NCBI RefSeq assembly: GCF_001645125.1
Contig: NZ_LXKA01000176.1
Span: forward strand, 62,001 to 126,000
Length of the DNA: 64,000 nt
Source: Paraburkholderia ginsengiterrae
GTDB taxonomy: Bacteria > Pseudomonadota > Gammaproteobacteria > Burkholderiales > Burkholderiaceae
Reading direction: 5' to 3'
The notes under the pieces were generated by a model. The model did no database searches, had not been told where the DNA came from, and saw only the letters and a list, made by a program, of their open reading frames with translations. Shown here one piece after another: positions 25,305 through 34,213 of the stretch (the first letter of the stretch is position 1; each line of letters opens with the position of its first letter). Both the position numbers and the translations under genes were made by a program.

Positions 25305-25990
25305 ACGCGCTCGCTTTCGCGCCTTATCTGCGCTTCGGCGACGGGCTCGTAGATGCCAGGATGGGCTGCGCCATCGCGCTCCGGGCTATCCGTAATCGTG
25401 TCGCCGTTATCGAGCGTGCTGCCCACATATGCGAGCTGTGCAAGGCCGCGATTCGCAGCAAGCGCAAGGCCGGTTGTGATGCGTGCGGTGGTGCCGTCCG
25501 CGTAATGAACCAGGTCGCCGATTACGCCGACCCTCACGTCTTCGCCATTGATGCACCAGTTGCCGCCCGTCTCGCGCAGGACGCCTCCGCGTGCCGTGGT
25601 GGAACCAGACAGCGCGAAGCGATAGCCCGGCTCGACGGGTGGCGGCACATAGGACGGATCGAACAGGCCTTGGGGATATTCGCCTTCAGAGACAAACAGG
25701 CCGGATTCCCCATCGTCCCACGGCGTGAACACAATATGGTCGCCGTTGCTCAGGCGGCTCCCGACCAGAGCGAAACATTTGTCCCGGTAGACACTGAGTG
25801 TGCCTGAGCCGTCCGTTACGACCGCCTCGCTACCGTCGTGATAAGTGACGATGTCGCCCACCAGTGCCGCTCGAAGCCCACAAATCACCAGCCCCGACGA
25901 TGCGTAGGTGAGATAGCCGCCGCGCTCGGTGCGCGCGCCGATGGTTGCGAATGCGTACGTCGTGCCTTTGCGTTCCTGCCTGTCCGACAT
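25301..25990 (-). CDS. tandem PAAR-like domain protein
   Basis: A 229-residue protein built from two similar units. Unit 1 (about 8-75) shows F-A-T-I-G-A-R-T-E-R-G-G-Y, then S-G-L-V-I-C-G-L-R-A-A-L-V-G-D-I-V-T-Y. Unit 2 (about 125-200) shows F-A-L-S-G-S-T-T-A-R-G-G, then V-R-V-G-V-I-G-D-L-V-H-Y-A-D-G-T-T-A-R-I. Each has the PAAR plan of Gly-rich start and G-D-x-V-x-Y. The start is ATG 25990, because AGGAGG is seven bases upstream of it but only one base from the earlier ATG. It leads a four-gene operon ending in the lysozyme and its inhibitor; no VgrG or other T6SS core gene is near. Confidence 0.75.
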   Translation of the reverse strand: MSDRQERKGTTYAFATIGARTERGGYLTYASSGLVICGLRAALVGDIVTYHDGSEAVVTDGSGTLSVYRDKCFALVGSRLSNGDHIVFTPWDDGESGLFVSEGEYPQGLFDPSYVPPPVEPGYRFALSGSTTARGGVLRETGGNWCINGEDVRVGVIGDLVHYADGTTARITTGLALAANRGLAQLAYVGSTLDNGDTITDSPERDGAAHPGIYEPVAEAQIRRESERV

Positions 25991-26493
25991 TTCCATACCT
26001 CCTCAAAGTAGACTGCAACGACCGGCCCGGTAAAACGACCGGCGCGAGAGCGGCGACTTTTTTGCCGCGCCAGCCCAGAGGATCAATGGCAGCTTGTGCG
26101 TACGGATATCAGGCAAATCCGAAAAAAGGGCGCAATCGATGCGCGCTGCATCGGAACCGCATAACGTTGAGAGCAAGATTTAATAACTCGGGCGCATCAG
26201 CGGTGGGGGCGTTTTTCGTTGTGCAGCGACTTGATGCGCTCGCGCAGGCGTTTCAGGCTGGCATGACGTTTACACCTCTTGCTGCCCCGCAAATAAAAAT
26301 GCCGTTCAGCTTTTAACTGAACGGCATTAGTCTGAGGCGGCAATTTTCGGCACCTGCAAGCCCCCCAATATCGCACGCCAACCGACCCTCCGCCATGCCC
26401 CGCAAAAGGGTGTTGTAGCCGCGACACTCTCGGGTAAATCCGAACCAAATACTGGGTCCTGTTCCGCGCTACACTTCTTTGAAGGTGCGCCAG
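25991..26493. other. 503-bp intergenic region
   Basis: No convincing gene. It contains the divergent promoters of the PAAR cassette (leftward) and the PBP-like gene (rightward), and the hairpin repeat at 26298-26343. Short open frames here lack ribosome sites and coding character. Confidence 0.5.
26298..26343 (-). repeat. hairpin repeat, right copy; also a minus-strand terminator
   Basis: Stem ATGCCGTTCAG / CTGAACGGCAT (26299-26309 and 26317-26327) with a CTTTTAA loop, followed on the minus strand by TTTTTATTT. It is related to the copy at 23635-23680 (GCCGTYCAG ... TAACTGRACGGC RTTAG ... AGGCGGC) with matched changes on both arms. As a terminator it would stop leftward transcription, yet no leftward gene lies to its right, so it is orphaned. 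Confidence 0.65.
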
Positions 26494-29400
26494 ATGAAAA
26501 AGCATGGCGCCGGCTCGGGGAGTACAGCCATGAATCGGCCAGTGGTTCGGTTACCGCTTCGAGCGGCAGGCACAGTGCCTGTCCGGAGGTGGCTCAAATG
26601 GGGGCTGGCAGCGGCATTTCTGCTTGCGCTGGCTTTGGCGGCACGCTTTTGCCAGGTTGAGATCGAAACCTCACGATTGCAGGCGCGTTACCTCTCCGAA
26701 CTGACTCGCGACGTAGGCTTCACGGTCGACGAAGGTCCGAGTCACTCCATCCGTTTTCCGCAAACCGACAAAGGCCCGTACGACAGCCGGCTCGGCTACG
26801 CGTTGCTGCCTTCGATCCAACAGCGTCTGCTGCAACGCGGCTTTGAAATCCGTGCGCAGGCCCGCGATTCCGAACGGATGCTCTCGCTGGCGGATAACGG
26901 TCTCTTCCTGCCGTATGAAGAAAAGGATCAGGCCGGCTTACAACTCTTCGACGGCACCGGCGCGCCGCTCTTCGCCGCGCAATTTCCGGGCCGCGCGTAT
27001 GACAATTTCGAGGCGATTCCGCCGCTCGTGGTGAATTCGCTGCTGTTTATCGAAGACCGCTACCTGCTCGACCCGGACCAACCCAACCGCAACCCTGCGA
27101 TCGACTGGGGGCGTTTCAGCCGCGCGCTGGCCGATCAGGGCCTGCGCGTATTCAACCACCATCAGTCGACGCCTGGCGGCAGCACGCTCGCCACGCAGAT
27201 CGAAAAATTCCGCCATTCCGCGGGCGGCCGCACCGCGACGCCGCCAGAGAAGTTGCGGCAGATCGCGTCGGCCTCGGTGCGCGCGTATCTGGATGGTCCG
27301 CAGACCATGCCGGCACGCCGGCAGATCGTCGTCCACTATCTCAACTCGGTGCCGCTCGCGGCCCAGCCGGGCATTGGTGAAATCAACGGTATCGGCGACG
27401 GTCTTGCCGCCTGGTACGGCCGCGATTTCAGCGACGTCAACCGTATTCTGAAAGCGCCGTCCACGGAGGAGAATCTGCCCGCGCAGGGCGTGGCGTTCCG
27501 CCAGGTGCTTTCGCTGATGATCGCGCAACGCGCACCTTCGTTTTTCCTGCATCGCGGCTATGCCGACCTTGAACGGCTGACGGACAGTTATCTGCGCTTG
27601 CTGGCGAGCGGCGGCGTGATCTCGATGCCGTTGCGCGATGCCGCGTTGTCCGCATCGGTCGAACTGCATCGCGCGCCAGTCAGGACAGCAAACGCAGACT
27701 CGTTCGTGTCGCGCAAGGCGGTGACTTCGATGCGCTCGCACCTGCTGGCCGCGCTTGGCATTCCAAGCTTCTACGAACTCGACCGCCTCGACATGCAGGC
27801 CACCGGCACGCTCAACAATGCCGTGCAGCAGGCCGTGAGCGAACGGCTCGCCGACGCCGCGACACGCGATGGCGCGAAAGCCGCCGGTCTCGTCGGCTTT
27901 GAAATGCTGCGCCCGTCGGACGATCCGTCGAGAATTTCCTACAGCTTCACGCTGTACGAACGGCGCGACGGTGCCAACCTCGTGCGGGTGCAAACCGACA
28001 GCGTCAACGAACCATTCGATATCAATTCCGGCGCGCGGCTGAACCTCGGATCGACCGCGAAACTGCGCACCGTGGTGACGTATTTGCAGATCGTCTCCGA
28101 CCTGCACAAGCGTTATGCCCCGCTGAGCACAGCGGAGTTGAAGGCCGTCAAACCCGATCCGAATGATCAGCTCACGCGCTGGGCGCTCGACTATCTGTCG
28201 CATACGTCTGACCGTTCGCTCCAGGCCATGCTCGACGCAGCCGTGGAGCGCAAGTACTCGGCCAATCCGGGCGAAACGTTCTATACAGGCGGCGGTGCGC
28301 AGACCTTCAACAATTTCGAATCCGATGACAACAGCCGCATCCTGACCGTGCATCGCGCGTTCCAGCATTCGGTGAACCTGGTGTTCGTGCGGTTGATGCG
28401 CGATATCGTCCATTACGAAATGGTGCAGACCACCGGGCCTTCGGCGCAATGGCTCGGCGATCCGGCGATCCGCAAGATGTACCTGACGCGCTTCGCCGAT
28501 CAGGAAAGCCGCGTGTACATGAATCGCTTCTATACGAAGTACCACGGCAAGACGCCCGATCAGGCGCTGACCCTGCTGCTGCTCGGCGTGCGCAAGTCTC
28601 CACCGAAAGTGGCGACCGTGTTGCGCAGCGTCGCGCCTGACGAATCGAATGCATGGTTCAACGCGAAGATGCGCGCCGCGCTGAAGAACACGCCGGCGGC
28701 TTCCATGCTGGACGACGAAGACCTCGCGAATCTGTACAGCAAATATGGAATCGACCGGTTCAACCTGAACGACCGCGGGTATATCTCGAGCGTCCATCCG
28801 CTCGAACTGTGGACGCTCAACTATCTGCGCGAGCATCCCGACGCCACGCTCGACCAGGTCCAGAAGGCGAGCAGCGACGTGCGTCTGTCGACCTATTCCT
28901 GGCTCTTCAAGACGCGCTATCACGCGACGCAAGACCGCCGCATCAAGCGGATGGTCGAGTTGCGCGCCTACGATGCCATCGGCAAATCGTGGCAGGCGCT
29001 CGGCTATCCGTTCGCGACGCTCACGCCGTCGTTTGCAGCGGCGATCGGTGCGTCGGGTGACCGGCCCGCGGCGCTCGCGCAGTTGATCGGCGTGATCGCC
29101 AACGACGGCAACAAGGTGCCGACCGAAAGCCTCACGCAACTCGACTTCGCCAAAGACACGCCTTACGAAACGCATTTCCAGCGCGCGGCGGTGGCGCCGC
29201 AACAGCAACTGTCGCCGGAAATCGCCGGCGTGGTGAAGGGGCTGTTGCGTGATGTCGTGTCGGGCGGCACGGCCAAGCGCCTCGCGCAAGGCATGGTGTT
29301 CCCGAACGGCCAGACCCTCGAGGTGTACGGCAAGACCGGCACCGGCGATCAGCGCTTCAATGTCTGGGCCAAAGGCGCGCGCCTGATCGAATCGCGCAAG

Positions 29401-29616
29401 GTGAACCGCAGCGCCACGTTCGTCTTCGCGATGGGCGACCGCTTCTACGGCACGCTGACCGCATGGGTGCACGAACCGTATGCGTCGCACTACGAGTTCA
29501 CGAGCGCGCTGTCGGTGCAGTTGCTGAAGTCGATGGCGCCGGTGTTGCAGCCGTTGCTCGACAATCCGCCTGCCAAAACAGCCTCCGTCGATAAAGTCGC
29601 CGTCGCCGCGAAATAA
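26494..29616 (+). CDS. class A penicillin-binding-protein-like transglycosylase/transpeptidase
   Basis: A 1040-residue bitopic membrane protein with a TM helix at about 37-57 (W-G-L-A-A-A-F-L-L-A-L-A-L-A). A GT51 transglycosylase domain (about 175-400) shows F-I-E-D-R-Y-L, I-D-W-G-R, G-G-S-T-L-A-T-Q-I-E-K. A transpeptidase-like domain carries the three penicillin-binding motifs: G-S-T-A-K (SxxK), H-S-V-N (SxN) and Y-G-K-T-G-T-G. It polymerises glycan and probably cross-links peptidoglycan in the periplasm. It is longer than PBP1a/1b because of an insertion between SxN and KTG (about 660-890). The start is ATG 26494 with GAAGGTG upstream. Confidence 0.85.
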   Translation: MKKHGAGSGSTAMNRPVVRLPLRAAGTVPVRRWLKWGLAAAFLLALALAARFCQVEIETSRLQARYLSELTRDVGFTVDEGPSHSIRFPQTDKGPYDSRLGYALLPSIQQRLLQRGFEIRAQARDSERMLSLADNGLFLPYEEKDQAGLQLFDGTGAPLFAAQFPGRAYDNFEAIPPLVVNSLLFIEDRYLLDPDQPNRNPAIDWGRFSRALADQGLRVFNHHQSTPGGSTLATQIEKFRHSAGGRTATPPEKLRQIASASVRAYLDGPQTMPARRQIVVHYLNSVPLAAQPGIGEINGIGDGLAAWYGRDFSDVNRILKAPSTEENLPAQGVAFRQVLSLMIAQRAPSFFLHRGYADLERLTDSYLRLLASGGVISMPLRDAALSASVELHRAPVRTANADSFVSRKAVTSMRSHLLAALGIPSFYELDRLDMQATGTLNNAVQQAVSERLADAATRDGAKAAGLVGFEMLRPSDDPSRISYSFTLYERRDGANLVRVQTDSVNEPFDINSGARLNLGSTAKLRTVVTYLQIVSDLHKRYAPLSTAELKAVKPDPNDQLTRWALDYLSHTSDRSLQAMLDAAVERKYSANPGETFYTGGGAQTFNNFESDDNSRILTVHRAFQHSVNLVFVRLMRDIVHYEMVQTTGPSAQWLGDPAIRKMYLTRFADQESRVYMNRFYTKYHGKTPDQALTLLLLGVRKSPPKVATVLRSVAPDESNAWFNAKMRAALKNTPAASMLDDEDLANLYSKYGIDRFNLNDRGYISSVHPLELWTLNYLREHPDATLDQVQKASSDVRLSTYSWLFKTRYHATQDRRIKRMVELRAYDAIGKSWQALGYPFATLTPSFAAAIGASGDRPAALAQLIGVIANDGNKVPTESLTQLDFAKDTPYETHFQRAAVAPQQQLSPEIAGVVKGLLRDVVSGGTAKRLAQGMVFPNGQTLEVYGKTGTGDQRFNVWAKGARLIESRKVNRSATFVFAMGDRFYGTLTAWVHEPYASHYEFTSALSVQLLKSMAPVLQPLLDNPPAKTASVDKVAVAAK

Positions 29617-29662
29617 ACACAGGCGAAAACGTGCCGGCGCAAATGGATCGCGCCGGCCGCCT

Positions 29663-30889
29663 CTAATAACCCGTCTGCGCCGCGGGTTTCAAAAACAGCT
29701 CATGCACCGGCGCGAAATGCGCGTAGAGCGGCAGAATCGCTCCGCCCATCGCACGCGCATCGGCGCCGATGGCGCCTTCCAGTAATTGCGGACGCACCAT
29801 GCCTTCCCATTCAAAGCGATCGAGCACGCGCTCGGTGCGTCGAATGACCTCCCGCACGAGTTCCCGGTCGAGTTCGCCGTCGATCACGATCGCTTCGAGG
29901 TCGAGCAGGGCGGCCGCGTTGGTCAGCGCATTGGCGATGGCCGGGCACGCGCTGTCGAGCCATTGCTCCGTATATGGCCATAGCTCCGGTGACATCGCGC
30001 GCTGATCGTGAGCGGCGGCTGCCGGCGCGCCGGCATCGCTCAACAGCTTTTCAAGCACGAAACCCGATGCTGCGTGCAGCAGTTGCCGCGCCGGCTTGCG
30101 CGCGCCGCCTTCGCGCAGCGGGATTGAACCGACCGCGCCCGCGTTGTCGTGCGGGCCGCCATGCAAACGGCCGTCGATCACGAGGCCGCCGCCAATAAAC
30201 GTGCCGACGAACAGATACCGGAAATGATGAATTCCGCGGACCTGGCCCATCCCGCGTTCCGCGGCGCAGGCGGCCGTGGTGTCTTTGGCGAATTCGACCG
30301 GCAAGCCGGTCATGGCGGCGATGCGGGCGCGCAGGTCGATCTCGTTCCATGCTTCCAGCGCGCCGGCTGGCGCGCCGAGAAAGTCGCGCCAGCCGCCTAG
30401 CCACAAAGGCGCCGCGACGCCGACGCCGACCACCTGATTCGCCTTGGCACCGAGTGCGTGATTCACGTTGGCCAGTCTGCTTTCGAGCGCCGGAAACAGG
30501 GTGTTGGGGTCGGGATAGGCATACTCGAATACATCGCGGCTCACCACGTGCCCGGCGAAATCCATCGCCAGCACGTCGAGACTGCGCCGTCCGACCTTGA
30601 TGCCGATGGTGAACGCGCCCTCCGCGCGCAACGCAATCGGCACCGACGGCTGGCCGATCTTGCCGCGTACCCGGGCCTGCTTTTCGAGCAGGCCGTCGTT
30701 GATCAGACGGTCAATGATCATCGATACCGTCTGCATCGACAGACGCGTCAGGCGGCTCACGTCGGCTTTCGGCAGCGCCCCATGCAAGCGGATCGCCTGC
30801 AGCACGATGCGTTCGTTGAATTGCCGCATGCCGACCTGATTCGAGCCGACCGTGCGTTTGAGGGGAGAGAGATTGCCGGTGGTATCCAT
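29663..30889 (-). CDS. ROK-family transcriptional regulator
   Basis: A 408-residue protein: N-terminal winged helix (about 20-80; A-L-P-K-A-D-V-S-R-L-T-R-L-S-M-Q-T-V-S-M-I-I-D-R-L) fused to a ROK sugar-kinase-like domain (G-I-K-V-G-R-R-S, G-V-G-V-A-A-P-L, F-I-G-G-G-L-V-I-D-G-R-L, G-A-V-G-S-I-P-L). The usual ROK zinc cysteines after the last motif are missing. It lies downstream of, and co-directional with, a fructose-type ABC importer (37-bp gap), so it is the likely repressor of that operon. A matching palindrome lies upstream of the binding-protein gene at 34002-34024. Confidence 0.9.
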   Translation of the reverse strand: MDTTGNLSPLKRTVGSNQVGMRQFNERIVLQAIRLHGALPKADVSRLTRLSMQTVSMIIDRLINDGLLEKQARVRGKIGQPSVPIALRAEGAFTIGIKVGRRSLDVLAMDFAGHVVSRDVFEYAYPDPNTLFPALESRLANVNHALGAKANQVVGVGVAAPLWLGGWRDFLGAPAGALEAWNEIDLRARIAAMTGLPVEFAKDTTAACAAERGMGQVRGIHHFRYLFVGTFIGGGLVIDGRLHGGPHDNAGAVGSIPLREGGARKPARQLLHAASGFVLEKLLSDAGAPAAAAHDQRAMSPELWPYTEQWLDSACPAIANALTNAAALLDLEAIVIDGELDRELVREVIRRTERVLDRFEWEGMVRPQLLEGAIGADARAMGGAILPLYAHFAPVHELFLKPAAQTGY

Positions 30890-30925
30890 AGCCGAACCCC
30901 GCTCAGCAGGAGGTAAGCGTCATGA

Positions 30926-31723
30926 TCATGCGATTGCCTTGACGTCGGCTTCCTTTGCGCCCGTCATGATCGCCACCGCTTCCGACATGTGCACGTCTTT
31001 CTTATTGACGAGCGCGGCGCGGCGCCCGAGCCGCTGGATATGAATGCGATCCGCGACCTCGAACACGTGCGGCATGTTGTGGCTGATCAGGATCACCGGC
31101 AGTCCGCGATCGCGCACGCGCCGGATCAGTTCGAGCACCATGTTGCCTTCCTTCACGCCGAGCGCGGCTGTTGGTTCGTCGAGAATCACCACGTGCCGCG
31201 CGAAGGCCGCACTGCGCGCCACGGCCACCCCCTGGCGCTGGCCGCCCGAGAGGGTTTCGACCGCCTGGCGCATCGAACGGATGCCGATCTGCAGATCCTT
31301 CATATGCGAGGTCGCTTCCTCCAGCATGCGGCGCTTGTCGATCATCTTGAGGATCGAGCCGCGCCAGCCGGGTTTCAGCAGTTCGCGGGCGAGGAACAGG
31401 TTTTCGGCAATGCTCATGGCGGGCGCCACCGCCAGTTCCTGGTACACGGTCTCGATGCCTTGCTCGCGGGCGTCCAGCGGGCTGCGGAATTTGACCGGCT
31501 TGCCGTCGAGCAGAATCTCGCCTTCGTCCGGCACCGTGGCGCCGGACAAGGCCTTGATGAGCGACGATTTCCCCGCGCCGTTGTCGCCGATCACAGCGAG
31601 AATCTCGCCAGGCAGTACTTCGAAGTCGCAACCGTCGAGCGCTGTCACGTTGCCGTAGCGTTTGACGAGTCCGCGCGCCTGCAGAACGGGCATCACGGCA
31701 GAACCGGAAGCAGGTGTCGACAT
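30926..31723 (-). CDS. frcA: sugar ABC transporter ATP-binding protein (FrcA-like)
   Basis: A 265-residue single-NBD ATPase. Walker A is G-D-N-G-A-G-K-S-S, signature L-S-G-G-Q-R-Q-G, Walker B V-V-I-L-D-E-P-T-A-A-L-G, switch His in I-S-H-N-M. A single NBD, rather than the double NBD of RbsA, is typical of the FrcBCA fructose/mannose/ribose importer of rhizobia. It works at the inner membrane with the permease and binding protein encoded just upstream in the same operon. The symbol is by similarity of architecture; the real substrate is not proven. Confidence 0.85.
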   Translation of the reverse strand: MSTPASGSAVMPVLQARGLVKRYGNVTALDGCDFEVLPGEILAVIGDNGAGKSSLIKALSGATVPDEGEILLDGKPVKFRSPLDAREQGIETVYQELAVAPAMSIAENLFLARELLKPGWRGSILKMIDKRRMLEEATSHMKDLQIGIRSMRQAVETLSGGQRQGVAVARSAAFARHVVILDEPTAALGVKEGNMVLELIRRVRDRGLPVILISHNMPHVFEVADRIHIQRLGRRAALVNKKDVHMSEAVAIMTGAKEADVKAIA

Positions 31724-31757
31724 GACGGGCTCCTGTCGGCTAATGGCGGCTGAATGC

Positions 31758-32744
31758 TCAACCGCGACGATGGGATAGTTTGTCGGCGGCCACCGCGAGA
31801 ATCACCAGCATGCCGGTGATCAACACCTGGTAGACCGAAGAAACGCCGATCAGCGTCAAACCGTTGCGGAACACGCCGACAATCAGCGCGCCGAGCAGCG
31901 TGCCGACTACCGAGCCGCGTCCGCCGAACAGGCTCGTGCCGCCGAGCACGACCGCGGTAATGCTGTCGAGATTCTCGGTTTGCCCCGCTTGCGGATCGCC
32001 CACCCCGGTGCGCGACACGGACAGCAGCGCCGCGATGCCGTAGATCGCGCCCGCCAGCGAATAGACGGTGAGCAGGATTTTCTGCGACGACAGGCCCATC
32101 AGGCGCGCGGCTTCGGCATTATTGCCGAGCGCATAGAGATGACGGCCGGGCACGGTGTCGCGCAACACGAACCAGGTGGCGAGATACATCAGCAGCGTGA
32201 GGACGGTGCCGTAGGTGACTTCCGCGGGACCGAGCCTGAACGTGTTGCCGAAGAACATGATGGCGTCCGGCAGGTTCGACACGCTCTCCGCGTTCGAATA
32301 GATCTGCGTCAGCGCGAACGCAATGTTCAGGGTGCCGAGCGTGACGATGAAGGCGGGCAGTTTGATCCGCGTGATCAGCACGCCGTTGAGCGCGCCGAAC
32401 AGCATGCTCGCGGCAATACCGCACAGAATCGCAAGAATGGGCGGCACGCCGAGCGTGACCGCGAACTTGGTCATGACGATCGAGCCGAACGCCATGACCA
32501 TGCCGCATGACAGGTCGATCCCGCCAGTCAGCACGATCAGCGTCTGGCCGATCGCAATGACCGCGACCACCATGGTTTGCTGCAGGATCAGCGACAGGTT
32601 CTGGAACGACAGGAAGCGGCTGCTCTGCGAAATGAAGAAGGCGCACGCGAGAGCCAGCGCGATCAGCGGCCCGGCCTCGGCAAGCGACGGCAGACGGTCG
32701 GCGAGAGAGCGCGAGTGGCCGGCGGGCGCGGAAGGAGTCGACAT
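31758..32744 (-). CDS. frcC: sugar ABC transporter permease (FrcC/RbsC-like)
   Basis: A 328-residue BPD_transp_2-family permease with about eight to ten membrane helices. Markers: I-A-I-G-Q-T-L-I-V-L-T-G-G-I-D-L-S-C-G, G-A-L-N-G-V-L-I-T-R-I-K-L-P-A-F-I-V-T-L-G-T, A-L-G-N-N-A-E-A-A-R-L-M-G, V-V-L-G-G-T-S-L-F-G-G-R-G-S-V-V-G-T-L-L-G-A. These are the standard motifs of ribose/fructose-type CUT2 permeases. It lies between the ATPase gene (34-bp gap) and the binding-protein gene (107-bp gap). Confidence 0.88.
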   Translation of the reverse strand: MSTPSAPAGHSRSLADRLPSLAEAGPLIALALACAFFISQSSRFLSFQNLSLILQQTMVVAVIAIGQTLIVLTGGIDLSCGMVMAFGSIVMTKFAVTLGVPPILAILCGIAASMLFGALNGVLITRIKLPAFIVTLGTLNIAFALTQIYSNAESVSNLPDAIMFFGNTFRLGPAEVTYGTVLTLLMYLATWFVLRDTVPGRHLYALGNNAEAARLMGLSSQKILLTVYSLAGAIYGIAALLSVSRTGVGDPQAGQTENLDSITAVVLGGTSLFGGRGSVVGTLLGALIVGVFRNGLTLIGVSSVYQVLITGMLVILAVAADKLSHRRG

Positions 32745-32851
32745 GATGATGGTCCTTGAAGCTTGAGCTTGGCGAGCGGATCACGCGGCCAATCCGGCGG
32801 CCGCCCGGCGGCGACCTTGCGCACCAGGCTCCGGTCGCCGCACCGCACGGG

Positions 32852-33856
32852 TTACTTGTTGCCCCAGCAGTTGTCGAGGCCGAACTTCGTATCCTTGCTG
32901 TCGACGCTGGACATCGGCCTGTCGGTGATCAGGGTCACGCCCGTGTCCTGATAGCCGGAGACTTTCTTGCCCGTCTTCGCGTAGTCGACACCTGCCGTCA
33001 CGCCGAGTGCGGCCATCTTGAGCGGATACTGCTGCGAGGTCGCGGCAATCGCGCCGGCATTGACGTTGCGCACGCCTTCACAGCCGCCGTCGATCGACAC
33101 GATCATCACGTTCTTGTCCTTGCCCGCCGCCTTGAGCGCACGGTAAGCACCCGCCGCGGCCGGTTCGTTGATCGTGTAGACCACGTTGATGTCGGGCGCC
33201 TTCTGCAGGCAGTTTTCCATCGCCGTCTGCCCCTTCGCCTGATCGCCGCGGGTGTCCTGGCTGCAGACCACCGCCGGATCGCCTTCCTTCACGCCGAAGC
33301 CTTCCAGAAAGCCGTTATGACGCAGCACGCCGACCGATACGCCGGGCGCGAGATCGAGCGTGGCGATCTTCGCGGGCTTGCCGTTCAGCGCGGCCTTCGC
33401 ATATTTGCCGATCAGCACGCCGGCCTTGAAGTTGTCGGTGGCGAAGAGGGCGTCGGTGGCGTCCTGCGGATCGGTCGGCGTGTCGAGCGCGACCACCATC
33501 ACGCCGGCGGCACGTGCCTTCCTGATGCTCGGCACGATGGCCTTGGTGTCGCTCGGCGTGATCAGAATCGCTTTGGCGCCGGCCGTCATCATGTTTTCGA
33601 TCGCGGTGACCTGGCTGGCGTTGTCACCGTCGAACTTCCCGGCCGCGGTGAGCAGCTTCGCGCCGTCTTTCGAGGCGGCCGCTTCGGCACCCTGTTTCAT
33701 CTTCACGAAGAATGGATTGGTGTCGGTCTTGGTGATGAGACCGATGACAGGCTGGTCGGCCGCCTGGCTCGCGCTCGCACACCATACCGCCAGGCCGGCT
33801 ACACACATCGACACGACGGTCCTGGCGGCGGGATGCCTGCGGGAATTCAGATTCAT
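32852..33856 (-). CDS. frcB: periplasmic sugar-binding protein (FrcB-like)
   Basis: A 334-residue CUT2-class periplasmic binding protein. The signal peptide ends at A-S-Q-A-A-D. The mature start, V-I-G-L-I-T-K-T-D-T-N-P-F-F-V-K-M-K-Q-G-A, is typical of fructose/ribose binding proteins, with N-M-M-T-A-G-A-K-A-I-L-I-T-P-S-D and A-L-D-T-P-T-D-P following. First gene of the leftward operon frcB-frcC-frcA-ROK. A perfect inverted repeat at 34002-34024 lies about 145 bp upstream. The substrate is probably a hexose such as fructose. Confidence 0.88.
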   Translation of the reverse strand: MNLNSRRHPAARTVVSMCVAGLAVWCASASQAADQPVIGLITKTDTNPFFVKMKQGAEAAASKDGAKLLTAAGKFDGDNASQVTAIENMMTAGAKAILITPSDTKAIVPSIRKARAAGVMVVALDTPTDPQDATDALFATDNFKAGVLIGKYAKAALNGKPAKIATLDLAPGVSVGVLRHNGFLEGFGVKEGDPAVVCSQDTRGDQAKGQTAMENCLQKAPDINVVYTINEPAAAGAYRALKAAGKDKNVMIVSIDGGCEGVRNVNAGAIAATSQQYPLKMAALGVTAGVDYAKTGKKVSGYQDTGVTLITDRPMSSVDSKDTKFGLDNCWGNK

Positions 33857-34001
33857 GGGACGCTCCTCCGGTTTTTGACAACGACGTTAGGAACTGCTGG
33901 CGGTGGTCCACGCGAACGCTGCGCGCGGGCAACCCGGTGTGCGGCCTGATGAGTGATGAGGGCGGTTCGAAGCAGATCGGATGAACCGCGTTTCAGGCTA
34001 T

Positions 34002-34024
34002 CTAATTCATTTTGGTTGAATTAG
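34002..34024. promoter_or_regulatory. palindromic operator candidate for the ROK regulator
   Basis: Perfect inverted repeat CTAATTCA-N7-TGAATTAG in an otherwise GC-rich gap upstream of frcB. Size and AT-richness suit a ROK-family operator. The rest of the 357-bp gap (33857-34213) holds a hairpin at 34085-34119 and no gene. Confidence 0.6.
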
Positions 34025-34084
34025 TACAGCAGGCGCAACGGCGCCCGTCAAGGCAGCGATTGCCAATGACGACGCAACGCGGCA

Positions 34085-34119
34085 CCCCGTCAGAAGGCGG
34101 CGAGCCTTGCGTGACGGGG
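34085..34119. other. branched hairpin, possible terminator of unknown direction
   Basis: Outer stem CCCCGTCA / TGACGGGG enclosing an inner stem AAGGC / GCCTT. There is no T run. It lies 94 bp beyond the stop of the leftward YcgR-like gene's far side, between it and the frcB promoter region. Confidence 0.35.
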
Positions 34120-34213
34120 CCTGGGCGGTGTAATGCGAGGGGTGATCGAGCGCCGGGGCTTGGGGAAAATCCTGGCTCGTGTCGTGCGACCGTGACTTGA
34201 AGGCCGGGTGGAC

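Noticed and set aside
26938-29490. An 850-codon open frame on the minus strand
   Set aside because: Antisense to the PBP-like gene, which has all transglycosylase and transpeptidase motifs; no ribosome site and low-complexity composition.
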